From Pararhodobacter aggregans (lineage in GTDB: Bacteria; Pseudomonadota; Alphaproteobacteria; Rhodobacterales; Rhodobacteraceae), in NCBI RefSeq assembly GCF_003075525.1, contig NZ_QDDR01000001.1, positions 496,001 to 560,000 on the forward strand: DNA of 64,000 nucleotides. Direction: 5' to 3'. The notes below the pieces were generated by a model. The model did not search any database. It saw nothing but the letters and a program-made list of their open reading frames with translations, and was not told where the DNA came from. Below are positions 44,033-53,595 of this stretch, piece after piece. Position numbers and translations under genes: made by a program. Positions within the stretch are counted from its first letter, which is position 1. Every line of letters starts with the position of its first letter.

Positions 44033-44914
44033 ATGCGCTATTCCCTCCGGCAATTGCAGATCTTTCAGGCGGTGGCCGAGAGCCTGTCCTACACGCGGGC
44101 GGCCGAGGCCCTGAACCTTACCCAGCCCGCCGTTTTCGCCCAGGTGCGCGAATTGCAGGGGCAACTCGGCCAGCCGCTGATCGAGCGGCTGGGCAAGCGG
44201 CTCTATCTGACCGAGGCGGGGCAGGAGGTCCTTGCCTCGGCCCGCGCCATTCTGGCCGAGGCCGAGGCGATGGAGATGCGTCTGGCGGAACTCGGCGGGC
44301 TGGCGCGGGGGCGGCTGCGGCTTGCCGTGGTCTCGACCGCGAAATACGACCTGCCGGCGGTGATCGGTGCCTTCGGCGCGGCGCATCCGGGGATCGAGGT
44401 GGCGCTGACCGTCGGCAACCGGCAGGAGCTGCTGGCGCGTTTCGCGCAGAATGCCGACGACCTCTATATCCTCGGCCAGCCGCCCGAGGGGATCGACGCC
44501 GGGGCCGAGGTCTATGCCGAGAACCCGCTGGTGGTGATCGCGCCGCCGGGGCATCCGCTGGCCGGGCGGCAGTCCCGCATCGCCGATCTGGCGGGCTATC
44601 CGTTCCTGACGCGAGAGGAGGGGTCGGGCACCCGCCGCGCGGTCGAGGCGGCCTTTGCCGCGGCCGGGGTGGCGCCGAAGGGGCGGATGGAGCTGGGTGC
44701 CAACGAGGCGGTGAAGCAGGGGGTGATCGCCGGGCTGGGGCTCAGCGTTCTCAGCCGCGGCACCGTGGCGCTGGAACTGCGCCACGGCTATCTGGTGGAA
44801 CTGGCGGTCGAGGGCTTCCCGCTGATGCGCCACTGGTACGTGGCCTGGCCCCGCGCAAGGCGGAAATCGCTGGCGGCCGAGGCGTTCCTCGACCGCCTGC
44901 GGGCCGGTCAATGA
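44033..44914 (+). CDS. cbbR: LysR-type regulator CbbR of the cbbLSQO operon
   Basis: A 293-residue LysR regulator. The HTH (LSYTRAAEALNLTQPAVFAQVRELQGQLGQPLI) and the CbbR effector-domain marks AVVSTAKYDLPAVIGAF and GAAPKG-like MELGANEAVKQGV are present. It is divergent from cbbL, as in other form IA loci. It is a paralogue of the regulator at 38036, but their sequences differ enough that separate effector responses are likely. Its 3' end is 17 bases from the convergent RND gene. Confidence 0.9.
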   Translation: MRYSLRQLQIFQAVAESLSYTRAAEALNLTQPAVFAQVRELQGQLGQPLIERLGKRLYLTEAGQEVLASARAILAEAEAMEMRLAELGGLARGRLRLAVVSTAKYDLPAVIGAFGAAHPGIEVALTVGNRQELLARFAQNADDLYILGQPPEGIDAGAEVYAENPLVVIAPPGHPLAGRQSRIADLAGYPFLTREEGSGTRRAVEAAFAAAGVAPKGRMELGANEAVKQGVIAGLGLSVLSRGTVALELRHGYLVELAVEGFPLMRHWYVAWPRARRKSLAAEAFLDRLRAGQ

Positions 44915-44931
44915 CGGCTTCGGTGGTGGCT

Positions 44932-47900
44932 TCAGTGACGGCGGTGCGCCGCCAGCGTGTCGCTGCCGAAGACCTTTGACAGAAGCCAGCGCAGCCGGTC
45001 CTTCAGCCCCTCCATCACGCTGAACAGCGAGGGGACGAAGACCAGCGACAGCGCCGTTGACAACAGGAGCCCGCCGATCACCGCGATGGCCATCGGAGCC
45101 CGGAACTCGCCCCCCGTCGAATGGGCCAGCGCCGAGGGGATCATGCCCGCGGTCATGGCGATGGTGGTCATGATGATCGGGCGGGCGCGCTTGTGGCCCG
45201 CGTCGATCATGGCGGCGGCGCGGTCCTTGCCGTCCTTGATCCCTTCGAGCGCGAATTCGACCAGCATGATCGCGTTCTTGGTCACGATCCCCATCAGCAT
45301 GAGGAAGCCGATCACCACCGAAAGCCCGATCCCCGCGCCATAGAGATAGAGCGCGAAGATGGCGCCGCCGATGGCCAGCGGCAGGGACAGCATGATCGTC
45401 AGGGGCGTGACGAAGCTGTTGAACAAGAGGACCAGCACCACATAGACCAGCATCAGCCCCGCGCCCATCGCCAGCCCGAACGAGGCGAAGATCTCGCCCA
45501 TCACCTCGACATCGCCCGAGGGCTGGATCTGGGTGCCGGGGGGCATGTTCAGGGCGGCGGGAAGCGCCTCGATGGCGGCGGTTGCCGGGCCGAGATAGGC
45601 GCCGGGCGCCAGATCCGCCTGGATCGAGACACGGTAGCGGCGGTCATACCGCTCGATCACCGAGACGCCCGAGGCGAGGTTCACATCGGCCACCGCAAAG
45701 AGCGGCACCATCGTGCCCTGCGACGAGGGCACGCGGAACCCGGCCAGCCGAGAGATGTCGCTGCGGGCCTCCTCGTTCAGGCGCACGCGGATCGGGATGC
45801 GTTCGTCATCGACGCTGAATTGCGCCAGATTGGCGTCGATGTCGCCGATCGTGGCCACCCGGATCGCCGAGGCCAGCGTCGCCGCCGTCACGCCCAGCTG
45901 CGCGGCGCGCTCGGGATCGGGGACGATCTGGATTTCGGGACGCAGAAGCGCCGCCTCGGACGAGGGATGGCGGATCAGCGGCACCTCGCCCATCTGGTGC
46001 AAGAGCGCGGTCGCCGCCTCGGTCACCCCGGCCTCGGTATCGGCCAGCACGTTGATGGTGATGTCGCGCTGACCCTCGGCGCCCAGCACGAAGACGCGCA
46101 AGTCGGGCAGATCGGCCAGCCGCTCCTCGATCTCGGCATTGATCGCGGTCCACGGGCGCTCGCGGGTTTCCTTGTCCCCGTAATTCACCTGGATGCTGAG
46201 CGTGGTCGCGGACGAGCCGTTGACGAAGACGCGCTGCACCTCGGGCACCTGCTGGATGCGTTCGGAAACCTGCTGCGCCACGACCCGCGCCTCGCGCAGC
46301 GTGGTGCCGGGCGGCAGTTCGACCGAGACGACCGACCGGCCAGCATCCGAGGGCGGGATGAATTCCTGCGGCAAGAGAGTGGCGGAATAGATCGAGACGC
46401 CGAAGATCAGCACCCCCGCCAGCAGCGTCACCAGCCGGTGGTGCAGGGTCCAGGTCAGCATGCGCAGATAGCCCCGCATGAGGAACCCGTCCTTGACCTC
46501 ATGGTCGCCCGCACCGGGCTTCGAGCGCATGAAATGCGCGGCAAAGAGCGGCGTGATGAGCCGCGCGACGGTCAGCGAGAACAGGACTGCCACCGCGACC
46601 GTCAGGCCGAATTGCTTGAAGAACTCGCCCGCGACCCCGCCCATGAAGCTGACCGGCGCGAAGACCGCGACGATGGTCAGCGAGATCGCAATCACCGTGG
46701 TGCCGATTTCGGTCGCCGCCTCCATCGCCGCCTCGTAGGCGGGTTTGCCCATGTGGATATGTCGGTCGATGTTCTCGATCTCGACGATGGCGTCATCCAC
46801 CAGGATGCCGACCACCAGCGTGATCCCCAGAAGGCTGATCGTGTTGAGCGAGAAGCCCAGCAGATCCATGACGATGAAGGTGGGGATCGCCGAGAGGGGC
46901 AGGGCGATGAAGGCCACCACCGTCGCCCGCCAGTTCCTGAGGAACAGGAAGACCACGAGGATCGCCAGCGCCGCGCCCTCGTAAAGCGTGTTCATCGCCG
47001 AGTCGAAGGTCGCCTCGGTGGTGATGGTCGCGTCGTCGATCAGCGAGAAGACGGTGTCGGGATATTGTTCCTGCAACTCGGCAAGCCGGGCCCGGGCGGA
47101 ATCAGCCGCCACCAGATCCGAGGCGCCGGTGGCGCGGAACACGCCGAAGGCCACGACCGGGCGGCCGTTGAACAGCGCGAAGGTCTCGGCTTCGCCCGCA
47201 CCGTCGGTGACGGTGCCCAGCTGGTTCAGGGGCACGGTCTGGCCGCTGGGCAGGCGGATCGGCGTGGCGGCAAGCTGGGCCAGCGTCGGCGCCGACCCCA
47301 GCGCCCGGATCACGTATTCCGAGCCGAAAAGGTCGCCCTGGCCGCCGCCCTGGTCAAGGTTGGTCTGGGCCAGTTGCTGGCTGATGCTGGAGGCCGAGAG
47401 CGTCAGGGCGAGCAGCCGGTCGGGGTCCAGATCCACCCGGATCTCGCGCTCGGCGCCGCCCAGGCGGCTGACCGATCCCACCCCTTCGGCGCCCTGCAGC
47501 GAACGCGCCACCACGTCGTCGACGAAGCTCGACAGGTCCTCGATGCTGCGGGTCCGGTCGGCCACCGCATAGGTCAGGATCGGCCGCCCGGTGAAATCCA
47601 GCCGCTGGACTACGGGGTCGGTCGCGGTATCGGGCATCGACGAGCGCGCCGCCGTGACCGCGTCCTTGACATCATTCAGCGCCCGGTCGGTGTTGGTGCC
47701 GAATTCGAATTCGACGACCAGCTGCGCGCTGCCGTCGCGCGCGGTGGCCTGGATATGCCTGAGGCCCGCGATGTCGCTGACCTCGTCCTCGATGGGCTGG
47801 ATCACCTGGCTGGCGATCTCGGAGGGGGCGGTGCCGGGCGCGCTCACGTCGATGGTGATGACCGGCAGGTCGACGTTGGGCATCTCGGTGACCGGAAGCC

Positions 47901-47991
47901 GGGCGAAGCTGACGAGCCCCGCGATGCAGAGCACGACGAACAGCGCGATCGGCGGGACCGGGTGCCGGATCGACCAGGTTGACAGGTTCAT
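44932..47991 (-). CDS. RND-family efflux transporter inner-membrane subunit
   Basis: A 1019-residue HAE-1/AcrB-like protein with twelve membrane helices in two halves. The proton-relay aspartate pair is in GILVDDAIVEIENIDRHIH, and a second-half GxxxKNAIMLVEFA segment (GIVTKNAIMLVEFALEG) is present. It follows its adaptor gene with an ATGA overlap. No outer-membrane channel gene is in the window, so it would use a TolC-like protein from elsewhere. Substrates cannot be predicted. It could export toxic aromatics, but it is also the common type of general pump. Confidence 0.92.
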   Translation of the reverse strand: MNLSTWSIRHPVPPIALFVVLCIAGLVSFARLPVTEMPNVDLPVITIDVSAPGTAPSEIASQVIQPIEDEVSDIAGLRHIQATARDGSAQLVVEFEFGTNTDRALNDVKDAVTAARSSMPDTATDPVVQRLDFTGRPILTYAVADRTRSIEDLSSFVDDVVARSLQGAEGVGSVSRLGGAEREIRVDLDPDRLLALTLSASSISQQLAQTNLDQGGGQGDLFGSEYVIRALGSAPTLAQLAATPIRLPSGQTVPLNQLGTVTDGAGEAETFALFNGRPVVAFGVFRATGASDLVAADSARARLAELQEQYPDTVFSLIDDATITTEATFDSAMNTLYEGAALAILVVFLFLRNWRATVVAFIALPLSAIPTFIVMDLLGFSLNTISLLGITLVVGILVDDAIVEIENIDRHIHMGKPAYEAAMEAATEIGTTVIAISLTIVAVFAPVSFMGGVAGEFFKQFGLTVAVAVLFSLTVARLITPLFAAHFMRSKPGAGDHEVKDGFLMRGYLRMLTWTLHHRLVTLLAGVLIFGVSIYSATLLPQEFIPPSDAGRSVVSVELPPGTTLREARVVAQQVSERIQQVPEVQRVFVNGSSATTLSIQVNYGDKETRERPWTAINAEIEERLADLPDLRVFVLGAEGQRDITINVLADTEAGVTEAATALLHQMGEVPLIRHPSSEAALLRPEIQIVPDPERAAQLGVTAATLASAIRVATIGDIDANLAQFSVDDERIPIRVRLNEEARSDISRLAGFRVPSSQGTMVPLFAVADVNLASGVSVIERYDRRYRVSIQADLAPGAYLGPATAAIEALPAALNMPPGTQIQPSGDVEVMGEIFASFGLAMGAGLMLVYVVLVLLFNSFVTPLTIMLSLPLAIGGAIFALYLYGAGIGLSVVIGFLMLMGIVTKNAIMLVEFALEGIKDGKDRAAAMIDAGHKRARPIIMTTIAMTAGMIPSALAHSTGGEFRAPMAIAVIGGLLLSTALSLVFVPSLFSVMEGLKDRLRWLLSKVFGSDTLAAHRRH

Positions 47992-49178
47992 TGATCGGCC
48001 CCGGTGCTGGTCGTGGTTTCGGTCCCGCTCTGGCCTTCGGCCCGGATCGGCCGCACCACATCGCCTTCGCCGAAGAAGGCACCGGCGCGGGACACGACTT
48101 CGTCGCCCTCGGCCAGGCCCGAGGTCACCTCCTGCCAGCCGTCCCAGGCGATCCCGGTCTCGACGCCGCGCCGTTCCAGCGTGTCGCCCTCGCCCAGCCG
48201 CAGGACATAGGCCCCCCGCGCGTCACGCAGCACGGCCGAGACGGGCACGGCCAGCCCCTGCCGGTCCTCGGCGATGATCTGCCCGCCGACATAGAGCCCG
48301 GGCCTCAGCCCCTCGCGCCCCTCCAGTGCGATCCGCACCTCGCCCAGCCGGGTCGTGGCGCTGACCGTCGGCGCCACCAGCCGCACCTGGCCGGTGACCG
48401 GCGGCAGCCCGGCGATCTGCAGGGACGCCGGGTCGCCGGGGCTGAGCAGCACCAGTTCCGTCTCGATCACCTCGGCGACGGCCTCGACCGTGCCTTCCTC
48501 GATGATGCGGTAGATCGGCTCGCCCCCGGTCGAGGCGATGGCGCCGATCTGGCCGTTGCGGGCGCTGACCACCCCCGCCACCGGCGAGGTGATCCGGGCA
48601 TTGGCGTAATCGAGCTGCGCCACGTCGAGCGAGGCCTGCGCCTGTTGCAACGCGGCGCGGGCGGCCTGGACCCCGTCCAGCGCCGATTGCGCGCTGGCCG
48701 CGGCGCCCAGCTGCGCGGTCTCGGCCTCGTCCAGCGCCGATTGCGTGGCGGTGCCGCTCGCGCGCAGGCTGCGCAGCCGCTCCTGCACCTGATTGGCCTG
48801 CCTCAGCTGCGCCGAGGTGGCGTTGACCTGACTCTCGGCTTGGGCAAGCCCGGCGCGGGCATTGGCCAGAACCGCCTCGGCCTGGGTGACCCTCAGCCTG
48901 AGCGTCCGGTCGTCGAGCCGCGCCACGGTCTCGCCCGCTGTCACGCTGTCGCCCACTTCGGCGGCCAGCTCAGTGATGGCGAAACCGCCCGAATGCGGGA
49001 AGACCAGCACCTCGTTGCGCGCCACCAGCGAGCCCGACACCGGCACCACCTGCATCAGCGGCTGGATCGAGGCCGCGGCGACGGTGACCGCCGGCGTGGC
49101 CTCGTCGGCAAGGGCGGGGGCGGTCGTGAGGGCAAGCGCCAGCCAGAGGCCCGCGGTGGAGAGTGGGGGTCTCGGCAT
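47988..49178 (-). CDS. RND efflux periplasmic adaptor (membrane fusion protein)
   Basis: A 396-residue HlyD/AcrA-family adaptor. It has an N-terminal signal (LSTAGLWLALALTTAPALA), a lipoyl-like half (VLVFPHSGGFAITELAAEVGDSVTAGETVARLD), a long coiled-coil hairpin rich in Ala/Gln (about residues 95-170), the second lipoyl half (ARITSPVAGVVSARNGQIGA) and barrel domains. I choose the start at 49178, six bases after GGAGG; an ATG at 49193 is the alternative. It is divergent from a GbsR/MarR-like regulator. Confidence 0.88.
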   Translation of the reverse strand: MPRPPLSTAGLWLALALTTAPALADEATPAVTVAAASIQPLMQVVPVSGSLVARNEVLVFPHSGGFAITELAAEVGDSVTAGETVARLDDRTLRLRVTQAEAVLANARAGLAQAESQVNATSAQLRQANQVQERLRSLRASGTATQSALDEAETAQLGAAASAQSALDGVQAARAALQQAQASLDVAQLDYANARITSPVAGVVSARNGQIGAIASTGGEPIYRIIEEGTVEAVAEVIETELVLLSPGDPASLQIAGLPPVTGQVRLVAPTVSATTRLGEVRIALEGREGLRPGLYVGGQIIAEDRQGLAVPVSAVLRDARGAYVLRLGEGDTLERRGVETGIAWDGWQEVTSGLAEGDEVVSRAGAFFGEGDVVRPIRAEGQSGTETTTSTGADQ

Positions 49179-49217
49179 TCCTGGCCTCCGCATGCGGCAC
49201 CGTCCGGTGCCGGGAAT

Positions 49218-49288
49218 GTTCAGTTTTGATTGAACGCAGATAGGAATATGGGGTAGGCCCGTCAAGAAGCGTTCAGTCTTGAATGACG
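49218..49288. promoter_or_regulatory. two operator-like repeats in the efflux/regulator divergent promoter
   Basis: GTTCAGTTTTGATTGAAC (49218-49235) and GTTCAGTCTTGAATGACG (49271-49288) match at 14 of the first 16 positions and start 53 bases apart, about five helical turns. The first is also an imperfect palindrome (GTTCA and TGAAC). They flank the middle of the 151-base gap and are the probable binding sites of the adjacent regulator. Confidence 0.6.
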
Positions 49289-49329
49289 TATTGTGCCCGC
49301 CAAGACTAGCATGGTTCACGGAAGAGATC

Positions 49330-49788
49330 ATGACCCCGCCGATTTCCCGCACCCGCGCCGATTTCATCGCCTATATGGGCCAGGCACTCGAGGCGAAAGG
49401 CCTGTCGCCGATCGCCGGGCGGATGCTGGGTCTCCTGATCTTCGACGGGGCGCCGCGCTCGTTCAGCGACCTGGCGACGGAGCTCGGGGTCAGCCGCGGC
49501 TCGATCAGCGCCAATGCCCGCCACCTGCTGGCCCGCGGCGCCATCGTCAAGCAGAACCGCCCCGGCGACCGGCAGGATTACTTCTGCGTGGCCGAACAAT
49601 CCCTGGACCAGATCCTGACCGAGCTGATCGCCCGGATGACGGAAACCTCGGAGGCGGTGCGCGGCTTTGCCGAAGCGCTGCCGTCTGACGAAGGCGCCCG
49701 GCGTCGGCTTTGCGGGCTGGCCGATTTCTACGCGGCGATGGCCGGGGGGGTGACCCAGGCCCTGCAGCGGCTGGGCATGAGGCGCTGA
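49330..49788 (+). CDS. GbsR/MarR-type transcriptional regulator of the efflux operon
   Basis: A 152-residue winged-helix protein of the GbsR-like MarR branch. The lead GQALEAKGLSPIAGRMLGLLIF is followed by the HTH SFSDLATELGVSRGSISANARHLLARGAIVKQNRPGDRQDYFCVAE, then a helical dimer domain. It is divergent from the RND adaptor gene, with a pair of repeats between them. The start at 49330 is chosen because the longer frame passes through one of those repeats. It probably represses the pump. Confidence 0.82.
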   Translation: MTPPISRTRADFIAYMGQALEAKGLSPIAGRMLGLLIFDGAPRSFSDLATELGVSRGSISANARHLLARGAIVKQNRPGDRQDYFCVAEQSLDQILTELIARMTETSEAVRGFAEALPSDEGARRRLCGLADFYAAMAGGVTQALQRLGMRR

Positions 49789-49883
49789 AGCGGCGGGAGG
49801 CACGCTCCCACCCGCCCACCCCGCGCGCCTCCCGCCGCGGAGAGGTCAGCGCGCGTGGAAGCCCCGGGGGGCCATCCCCCCGG

Positions 49884-50009
49884 ACCCCCCGGGATATTTC
49901 AGGAACAAAGATGAATATTAAGGGGGCGTTAAGCCGCCTTCTTTGCGCTTCAAATATCCTCGGGGGGTGAATTGGCCGCAGGCCAAGAGGGGGGCAGACG
50001 GCCCCCCTC
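49884..50009. repeat. three-hairpin intergenic element, copy 2
   Basis: Hairpin A has arms ACCCCCCGGGATATTT and AAATATCCTCGGGGGGT (49952-49968) around GAACAAAGATG-like and TTAAG-containing inner sequence. Hairpin B is TTGGCC-GCA-GGCCAA (49972-49986). Hairpin C is GAGGGGGGC/GCCCCCCTC (49987-50009). It matches the element at 9614-9736, with paired changes that keep the stems. It fills most of the 302-base gap between the regulator and the mutase gene. I see no gene in that gap. Confidence 0.75.
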
Positions 50010-50090
50010 CTTCGGCGCCGCGGAACGCGGCGCCGCCGGTCGCCCGAGGCGCTCGTGCCGGAGGCGCGGGCAACGAGGGCGAAACCCCTC

Positions 50091-52064
50091 CTATTCCGCG
50101 GCGACCGGCCGGGCTTCGACCAGGCCTACGATATCCATCATGATCCGGTTCAGCTCGAAATCCTTGGGGGTATAGACGGCGGCCACGCCCATGGCGCGCA
50201 GGGCGATCGCGTCTTCCTCGGGGATGATCCCGCCGACGACCACCGGCACGTCCGACAGCCCCGCGGCCTGCATCCGTTCCATCACCTCGGCCACCAGCGG
50301 CACATGGCTGCCCGACAGGATCGACAGGCCGACCACATGCGCCGCTTCCGCCTCGGCGGCCGAGACGATTTCGGCGGGGGTCAGGCGGATGCCCTCGTAA
50401 TGGATGTCCATGCCGCAATCGCGGGCCCGCGCCGCGATCTGTTCGGCGCCGTTGGAATGCCCGTCGAGGCCGGGCTTGCCGACCACGAATTTCAGCTTGC
50501 GGCCCAGCTGGCTGCTGACCGCATCGACCGCGGCGCGGATCTCCTCCAGCCCCTCGGTGCGGTTCGAGGGGTTGCGGCTGACGCCGGTCGGCGCGCGGTA
50601 TTCGCCGAAAGCCTTGCGCACGACAAGGCCCCATTCGCCGGTCGTGGCCCCGGCCTTCGCCGCCTTGATCGAGGCCGGCATGACATTGGCGCCCGACAGC
50701 GCCGCCTCGCGCAGCTCGGCCAGCGCGGCCTTGACCGCGGCCTCATTGCGGGCGCCGCGCCAGGCGGTCAGGCGGGCGATCTGGTCGGCCTCGGCATCGG
50801 CATCCGCGACCATGATCGAGCCGTCGCCGGTGGTGAGCGGCGAGGGTTCGGTCGTGGTGAAGCGGTTGACGCCCACCACCACCGTCTCGCCCTGTTCGAT
50901 GCGGCCGATGCGTTCGGCATTGGCCTCGACCAGACGGCCCTTCATGTAATCGATGGCCTGCACCGCGCCGCCCATGTCGTCAATGAGCGCCAGTTCGGCC
51001 CGGGCGCCCTGTTTCAGCGCCTCGACCTTGGCTGCGACCACCGGGTTGCCGTCGAAAAGGTCGCCGTATTCCAGGAGATCCGTCTCATAGGCCAGGATCT
51101 GCTGCATGCGGAGCGACCATTGCTGGTCCCATTTGCGGGGCAGGCCCAGCGCCTCGTTCCAGGCGGGCAATTGCACGGCGCGGGCGCGGGCGTTCTTCGA
51201 CAGGGTGACGGCCAGCGCCTCGATCAGGATGCGGTAGACGTTGTTTTCCGGCTGCTGCTCGGTCAGGCCCAGGCTGTTGACCTGCACGCCATAGCGGAAG
51301 CGGCGGTAGCGCGCGTCCTCGACGCCGTAGCGTTCCAGACAGATCTCGTCCCAGAGTTCCGAGAAGGCGCGCATCTTGCACAGTTCGGTGACGAAGCGGA
51401 TGCCGGCGTTCACGAAGAAGGAAATGCGCCCGACCATCTCGGGGAAATGCTGCGCCGGCACCTTGCCCTTCAGGTCATCCAGCACCGCGATGGCCGTGGC
51501 CAGCGCGAAGGCCAGCTCCTGCTCGGGCGTCGCGCCCGCTTCCTGCAGATGGTAGGAACAGACGTTCATCGGGTTCCACTTCGGCAGATGCTCGCGGGTA
51601 TAGGCCGCGACATCGGTAATCATCCGCAGCGAGGGTTTCGGCGGGCAGATATAGGTCCCGCGCGAGAGGTATTCCTTGATGAGGTCGTTCTGCACCGTGC
51701 CCTGAAGCTGGGTGACATCGGCGCCCTGTTCCTCGGCCACGGCGATATAGAGCGCCAGCAGCCAGGGCGCCGTCGCGTTGATCGTCATCGAGGTGTTCAT
51801 CTGCTCCAGCGGGATCTGGTCGAAGAGCGCCCGCATGTCGCCGATATGGCAGATGGGCACGCCGACCTTGCCCACCTCGCCCCGCGACAGTTCGTGGTCG
51901 CTGTCATAGCCGGTCTGGGTCGGCAGGTCGAAGGCGACCGAGAGGCCCGTCTGACCCTTGGACAGGTTGGTCCGGTACAGCTCGTTCGAGGCCTTGGCGG
52001 TGGAATGGCCGGCATAGGTGCGGAAGAGCCAGGGCTTGTCTTTCTTGACGGTGTCTTGGGTCAT
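50091..52064 (-). CDS. ecm: ethylmalonyl-CoA mutase (B12-dependent)
   Basis: A 657-residue acyl-CoA mutase. The N-terminal catalytic barrel (RTYAGHSTAKASNELYRTNLSKGQTGLSVAFDLPTQTGYDSD) is followed by a C-terminal cobalamin domain with the DxHxxG motif in KPGLDGHSNGAEQ at about residues 525-535. This single-chain layout and length mark the MeaA/Ecm branch, distinct from methylmalonyl-CoA mutase. It converts ethylmalonyl-CoA to methylsuccinyl-CoA in the ethylmalonyl-CoA pathway for growth on acetate-level carbon, such as the acetyl-CoA released by hydroxycinnamate breakdown. It has its own promoter. Confidence 0.92.
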   Translation of the reverse strand: MTQDTVKKDKPWLFRTYAGHSTAKASNELYRTNLSKGQTGLSVAFDLPTQTGYDSDHELSRGEVGKVGVPICHIGDMRALFDQIPLEQMNTSMTINATAPWLLALYIAVAEEQGADVTQLQGTVQNDLIKEYLSRGTYICPPKPSLRMITDVAAYTREHLPKWNPMNVCSYHLQEAGATPEQELAFALATAIAVLDDLKGKVPAQHFPEMVGRISFFVNAGIRFVTELCKMRAFSELWDEICLERYGVEDARYRRFRYGVQVNSLGLTEQQPENNVYRILIEALAVTLSKNARARAVQLPAWNEALGLPRKWDQQWSLRMQQILAYETDLLEYGDLFDGNPVVAAKVEALKQGARAELALIDDMGGAVQAIDYMKGRLVEANAERIGRIEQGETVVVGVNRFTTTEPSPLTTGDGSIMVADADAEADQIARLTAWRGARNEAAVKAALAELREAALSGANVMPASIKAAKAGATTGEWGLVVRKAFGEYRAPTGVSRNPSNRTEGLEEIRAAVDAVSSQLGRKLKFVVGKPGLDGHSNGAEQIAARARDCGMDIHYEGIRLTPAEIVSAAEAEAAHVVGLSILSGSHVPLVAEVMERMQAAGLSDVPVVVGGIIPEEDAIALRAMGVAAVYTPKDFELNRIMMDIVGLVEARPVAAE

Positions 52065-52113
52065 CGGAGCCTCCGCTATGGATGCAGTCGCAGCGCAACT
52101 TTCTTACCCGAAG

Positions 52114-52141
52114 GGAATAGGCACACGAAAGATAATGTCAA
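52114..52141 (-). promoter_or_regulatory. candidate sigma-70-type promoter for ecm
   Basis: On the minus strand, TTGACA (52141-52136) and TATTCC (52119-52114) are 16 bases apart, 50 bases before the ecm ATG. The -35 box is perfect and the -10 box is weak. They lie in the only AT-rich part of the gltA-ecm gap. Confidence 0.4.
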
Positions 52142-52196
52142 GGCGGGAATCGCTGCGACGCGGCGGCGGGGCTGGCGCAAGGTCCTGCAACGCGAA

Positions 52197-52220
52197 ACGC
52201 CGCCCCGGAGGGCGGCGTTG
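52197..52220 (-). terminator. terminator of gltA
   Basis: A perfect 10-bp stem, AACGCCGCCC and GGGCGGCGTT, around a 4-base loop lies 20 bases after the gltA stop in the leftward direction, with a short T-run on the transcript side. Confidence 0.75.
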
Positions 52221-52240
52221 CAGGGCTTGGGTCGGGTGGC

Positions 52241-53536
52241 TCAGCGCTCTTCGACTTCGGAATAGTCGCGGCGCGGCGCGCCGGTATAGAGCTGGCGCGG
52301 GCGGCCGATCTTCAGTTCCGGATCGCCGATCATCTCTTTCCACTGGGCGATCCAGCCGACCGCACGCGACAGCGCGAAGATCGGCGTGAACATCGAGGTG
52401 GGGAAGCCCATCGCCTCGAGGATGATGCCCGAATAGAAGTCGACGTTCGGATAGAGCTTCTTCTCGACGAAATAGGGGTCTTCGAGCGCGATGCGCTCCA
52501 GCTCTTTCGCGACTTTCAGCGTCTCGTTGTCGTGGATGCCCAAGAGGCCCAGAACCTCGTCCGCCGATTCCTTCATGACCTTCGCCCGCGGGTCGAAGTT
52601 CTTGTAGACGCGGTGGCCGAAGCCCATCAGGCGGAACGGGTCGTTCTTGTCCTTGGCGCGGGCGATGAACTCGGGGATCCGGTCCACGGTGCCGATCTCG
52701 CGCAGCATTTCCAGGCAGGCCTGGTTGGCGCCGCCATGGGCCGGGCCCCAGAGACAGGCGATGCCGGCGGCGATGCAGGCGAAGGGATTGGCGCCCGAGG
52801 ACCCCGCCAGACGCACGGTCGAGGTCGAGGCGTTCTGCTCGTGATCGGCGTGCAGCATCATGATCCGGTCCATGGCCTTGGCCAGGATCGGGTCGACGAC
52901 ATAATCCTCGGCCGGGACGGCGAAGCACATGTGCAGGAAGTTGCCGGCGTAATCGAGCGAGTTCTTCGGATAGACGAAGGGTTGGCCGATCGAATATTTG
53001 TAGGCCATGGCGGCGATGGTCGGGATCTTGGCGACCATGCGGATCGCCGCGACCTCACGCTGCCAGGGATCGTTGACGTCGGTCGAATCGTGATAGAAGG
53101 CCGACATCGCGCCGACCACGCCGACCATGGTGGCCATCGGATGCGCGTCGCGGCGGAAGCCGCGGAAGAAATAGTGCATCTGCTCATGCACCATGGTGTG
53201 ACGGGTCACACGGGTCTCGAAATCGACCATCTGCTGGGCGGTCGGCAGCTCTCCGTAGAGGAGCAGGTAGCAGACTTCGAGATGGTGCGACTTCTCGGCG
53301 AGCTGTTCGATCGGATAGCCCCGATAGAGCAGCTCACCCTTGTCGCCGTCGATATAGGTGATGGTCGAGGAGCAGGACGCGGTCGAGGTAAAGCCCGGGT
53401 CGTAGGTGAAAACGTCGCCCTGCGCGTAGAGTTTGCGGATATCCAGCACGTCCGGGCCGACGGTGGGCGAATGGATCGGCAGGTCGATTGCCTTGTTGCC
53501 AATCGTGAGTGTTGCACTTCCCTTGGTGTCTGCCAT
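52241..53536 (-). CDS. gltA: citrate synthase
   Basis: A 431-residue type I (hexameric-type) citrate synthase. Active-site segments are present: [17 protein letters not shown], the [17 protein letters not shown] histidine block, and the N-terminal [20 protein letters not shown]. It condenses oxaloacetate and acetyl-CoA at the entry to the TCA cycle. It is downstream of gltX in the same direction, but a terminator and its own leader make it likely to be independently expressed. Confidence 0.95.
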   Translation of the reverse strand: MADTKGSATLTIGNKAIDLPIHSPTVGPDVLDIRKLYAQGDVFTYDPGFTSTASCSSTITYIDGDKGELLYRGYPIEQLAEKSHHLEVCYLLLYGELPTAQQMVDFETRVTRHTMVHEQMHYFFRGFRRDAHPMATMVGVVGAMSAFYHDSTDVNDPWQREVAAIRMVAKIPTIAAMAYKYSIGQPFVYPKNSLDYAGNFLHMCFAVPAEDYVVDPILAKAMDRIMMLHADHEQNASTSTVRLAGSSGANPFACIAAGIACLWGPAHGGANQACLEMLREIGTVDRIPEFIARAKDKNDPFRLMGFGHRVYKNFDPRAKVMKESADEVLGLLGIHDNETLKVAKELERIALEDPYFVEKKLYPNVDFYSGIILEAMGFPTSMFTPIFALSRAVGWIAQWKEMIGDPELKIGRPRQLYTGAPRRDYSEVEER

Positions 53537-53595
53537 CGCGTCCCTCGCTCCTTATTAACCAGCGTTGGGCGGCCCAGCCCCGGGCCGCGGGGTAG

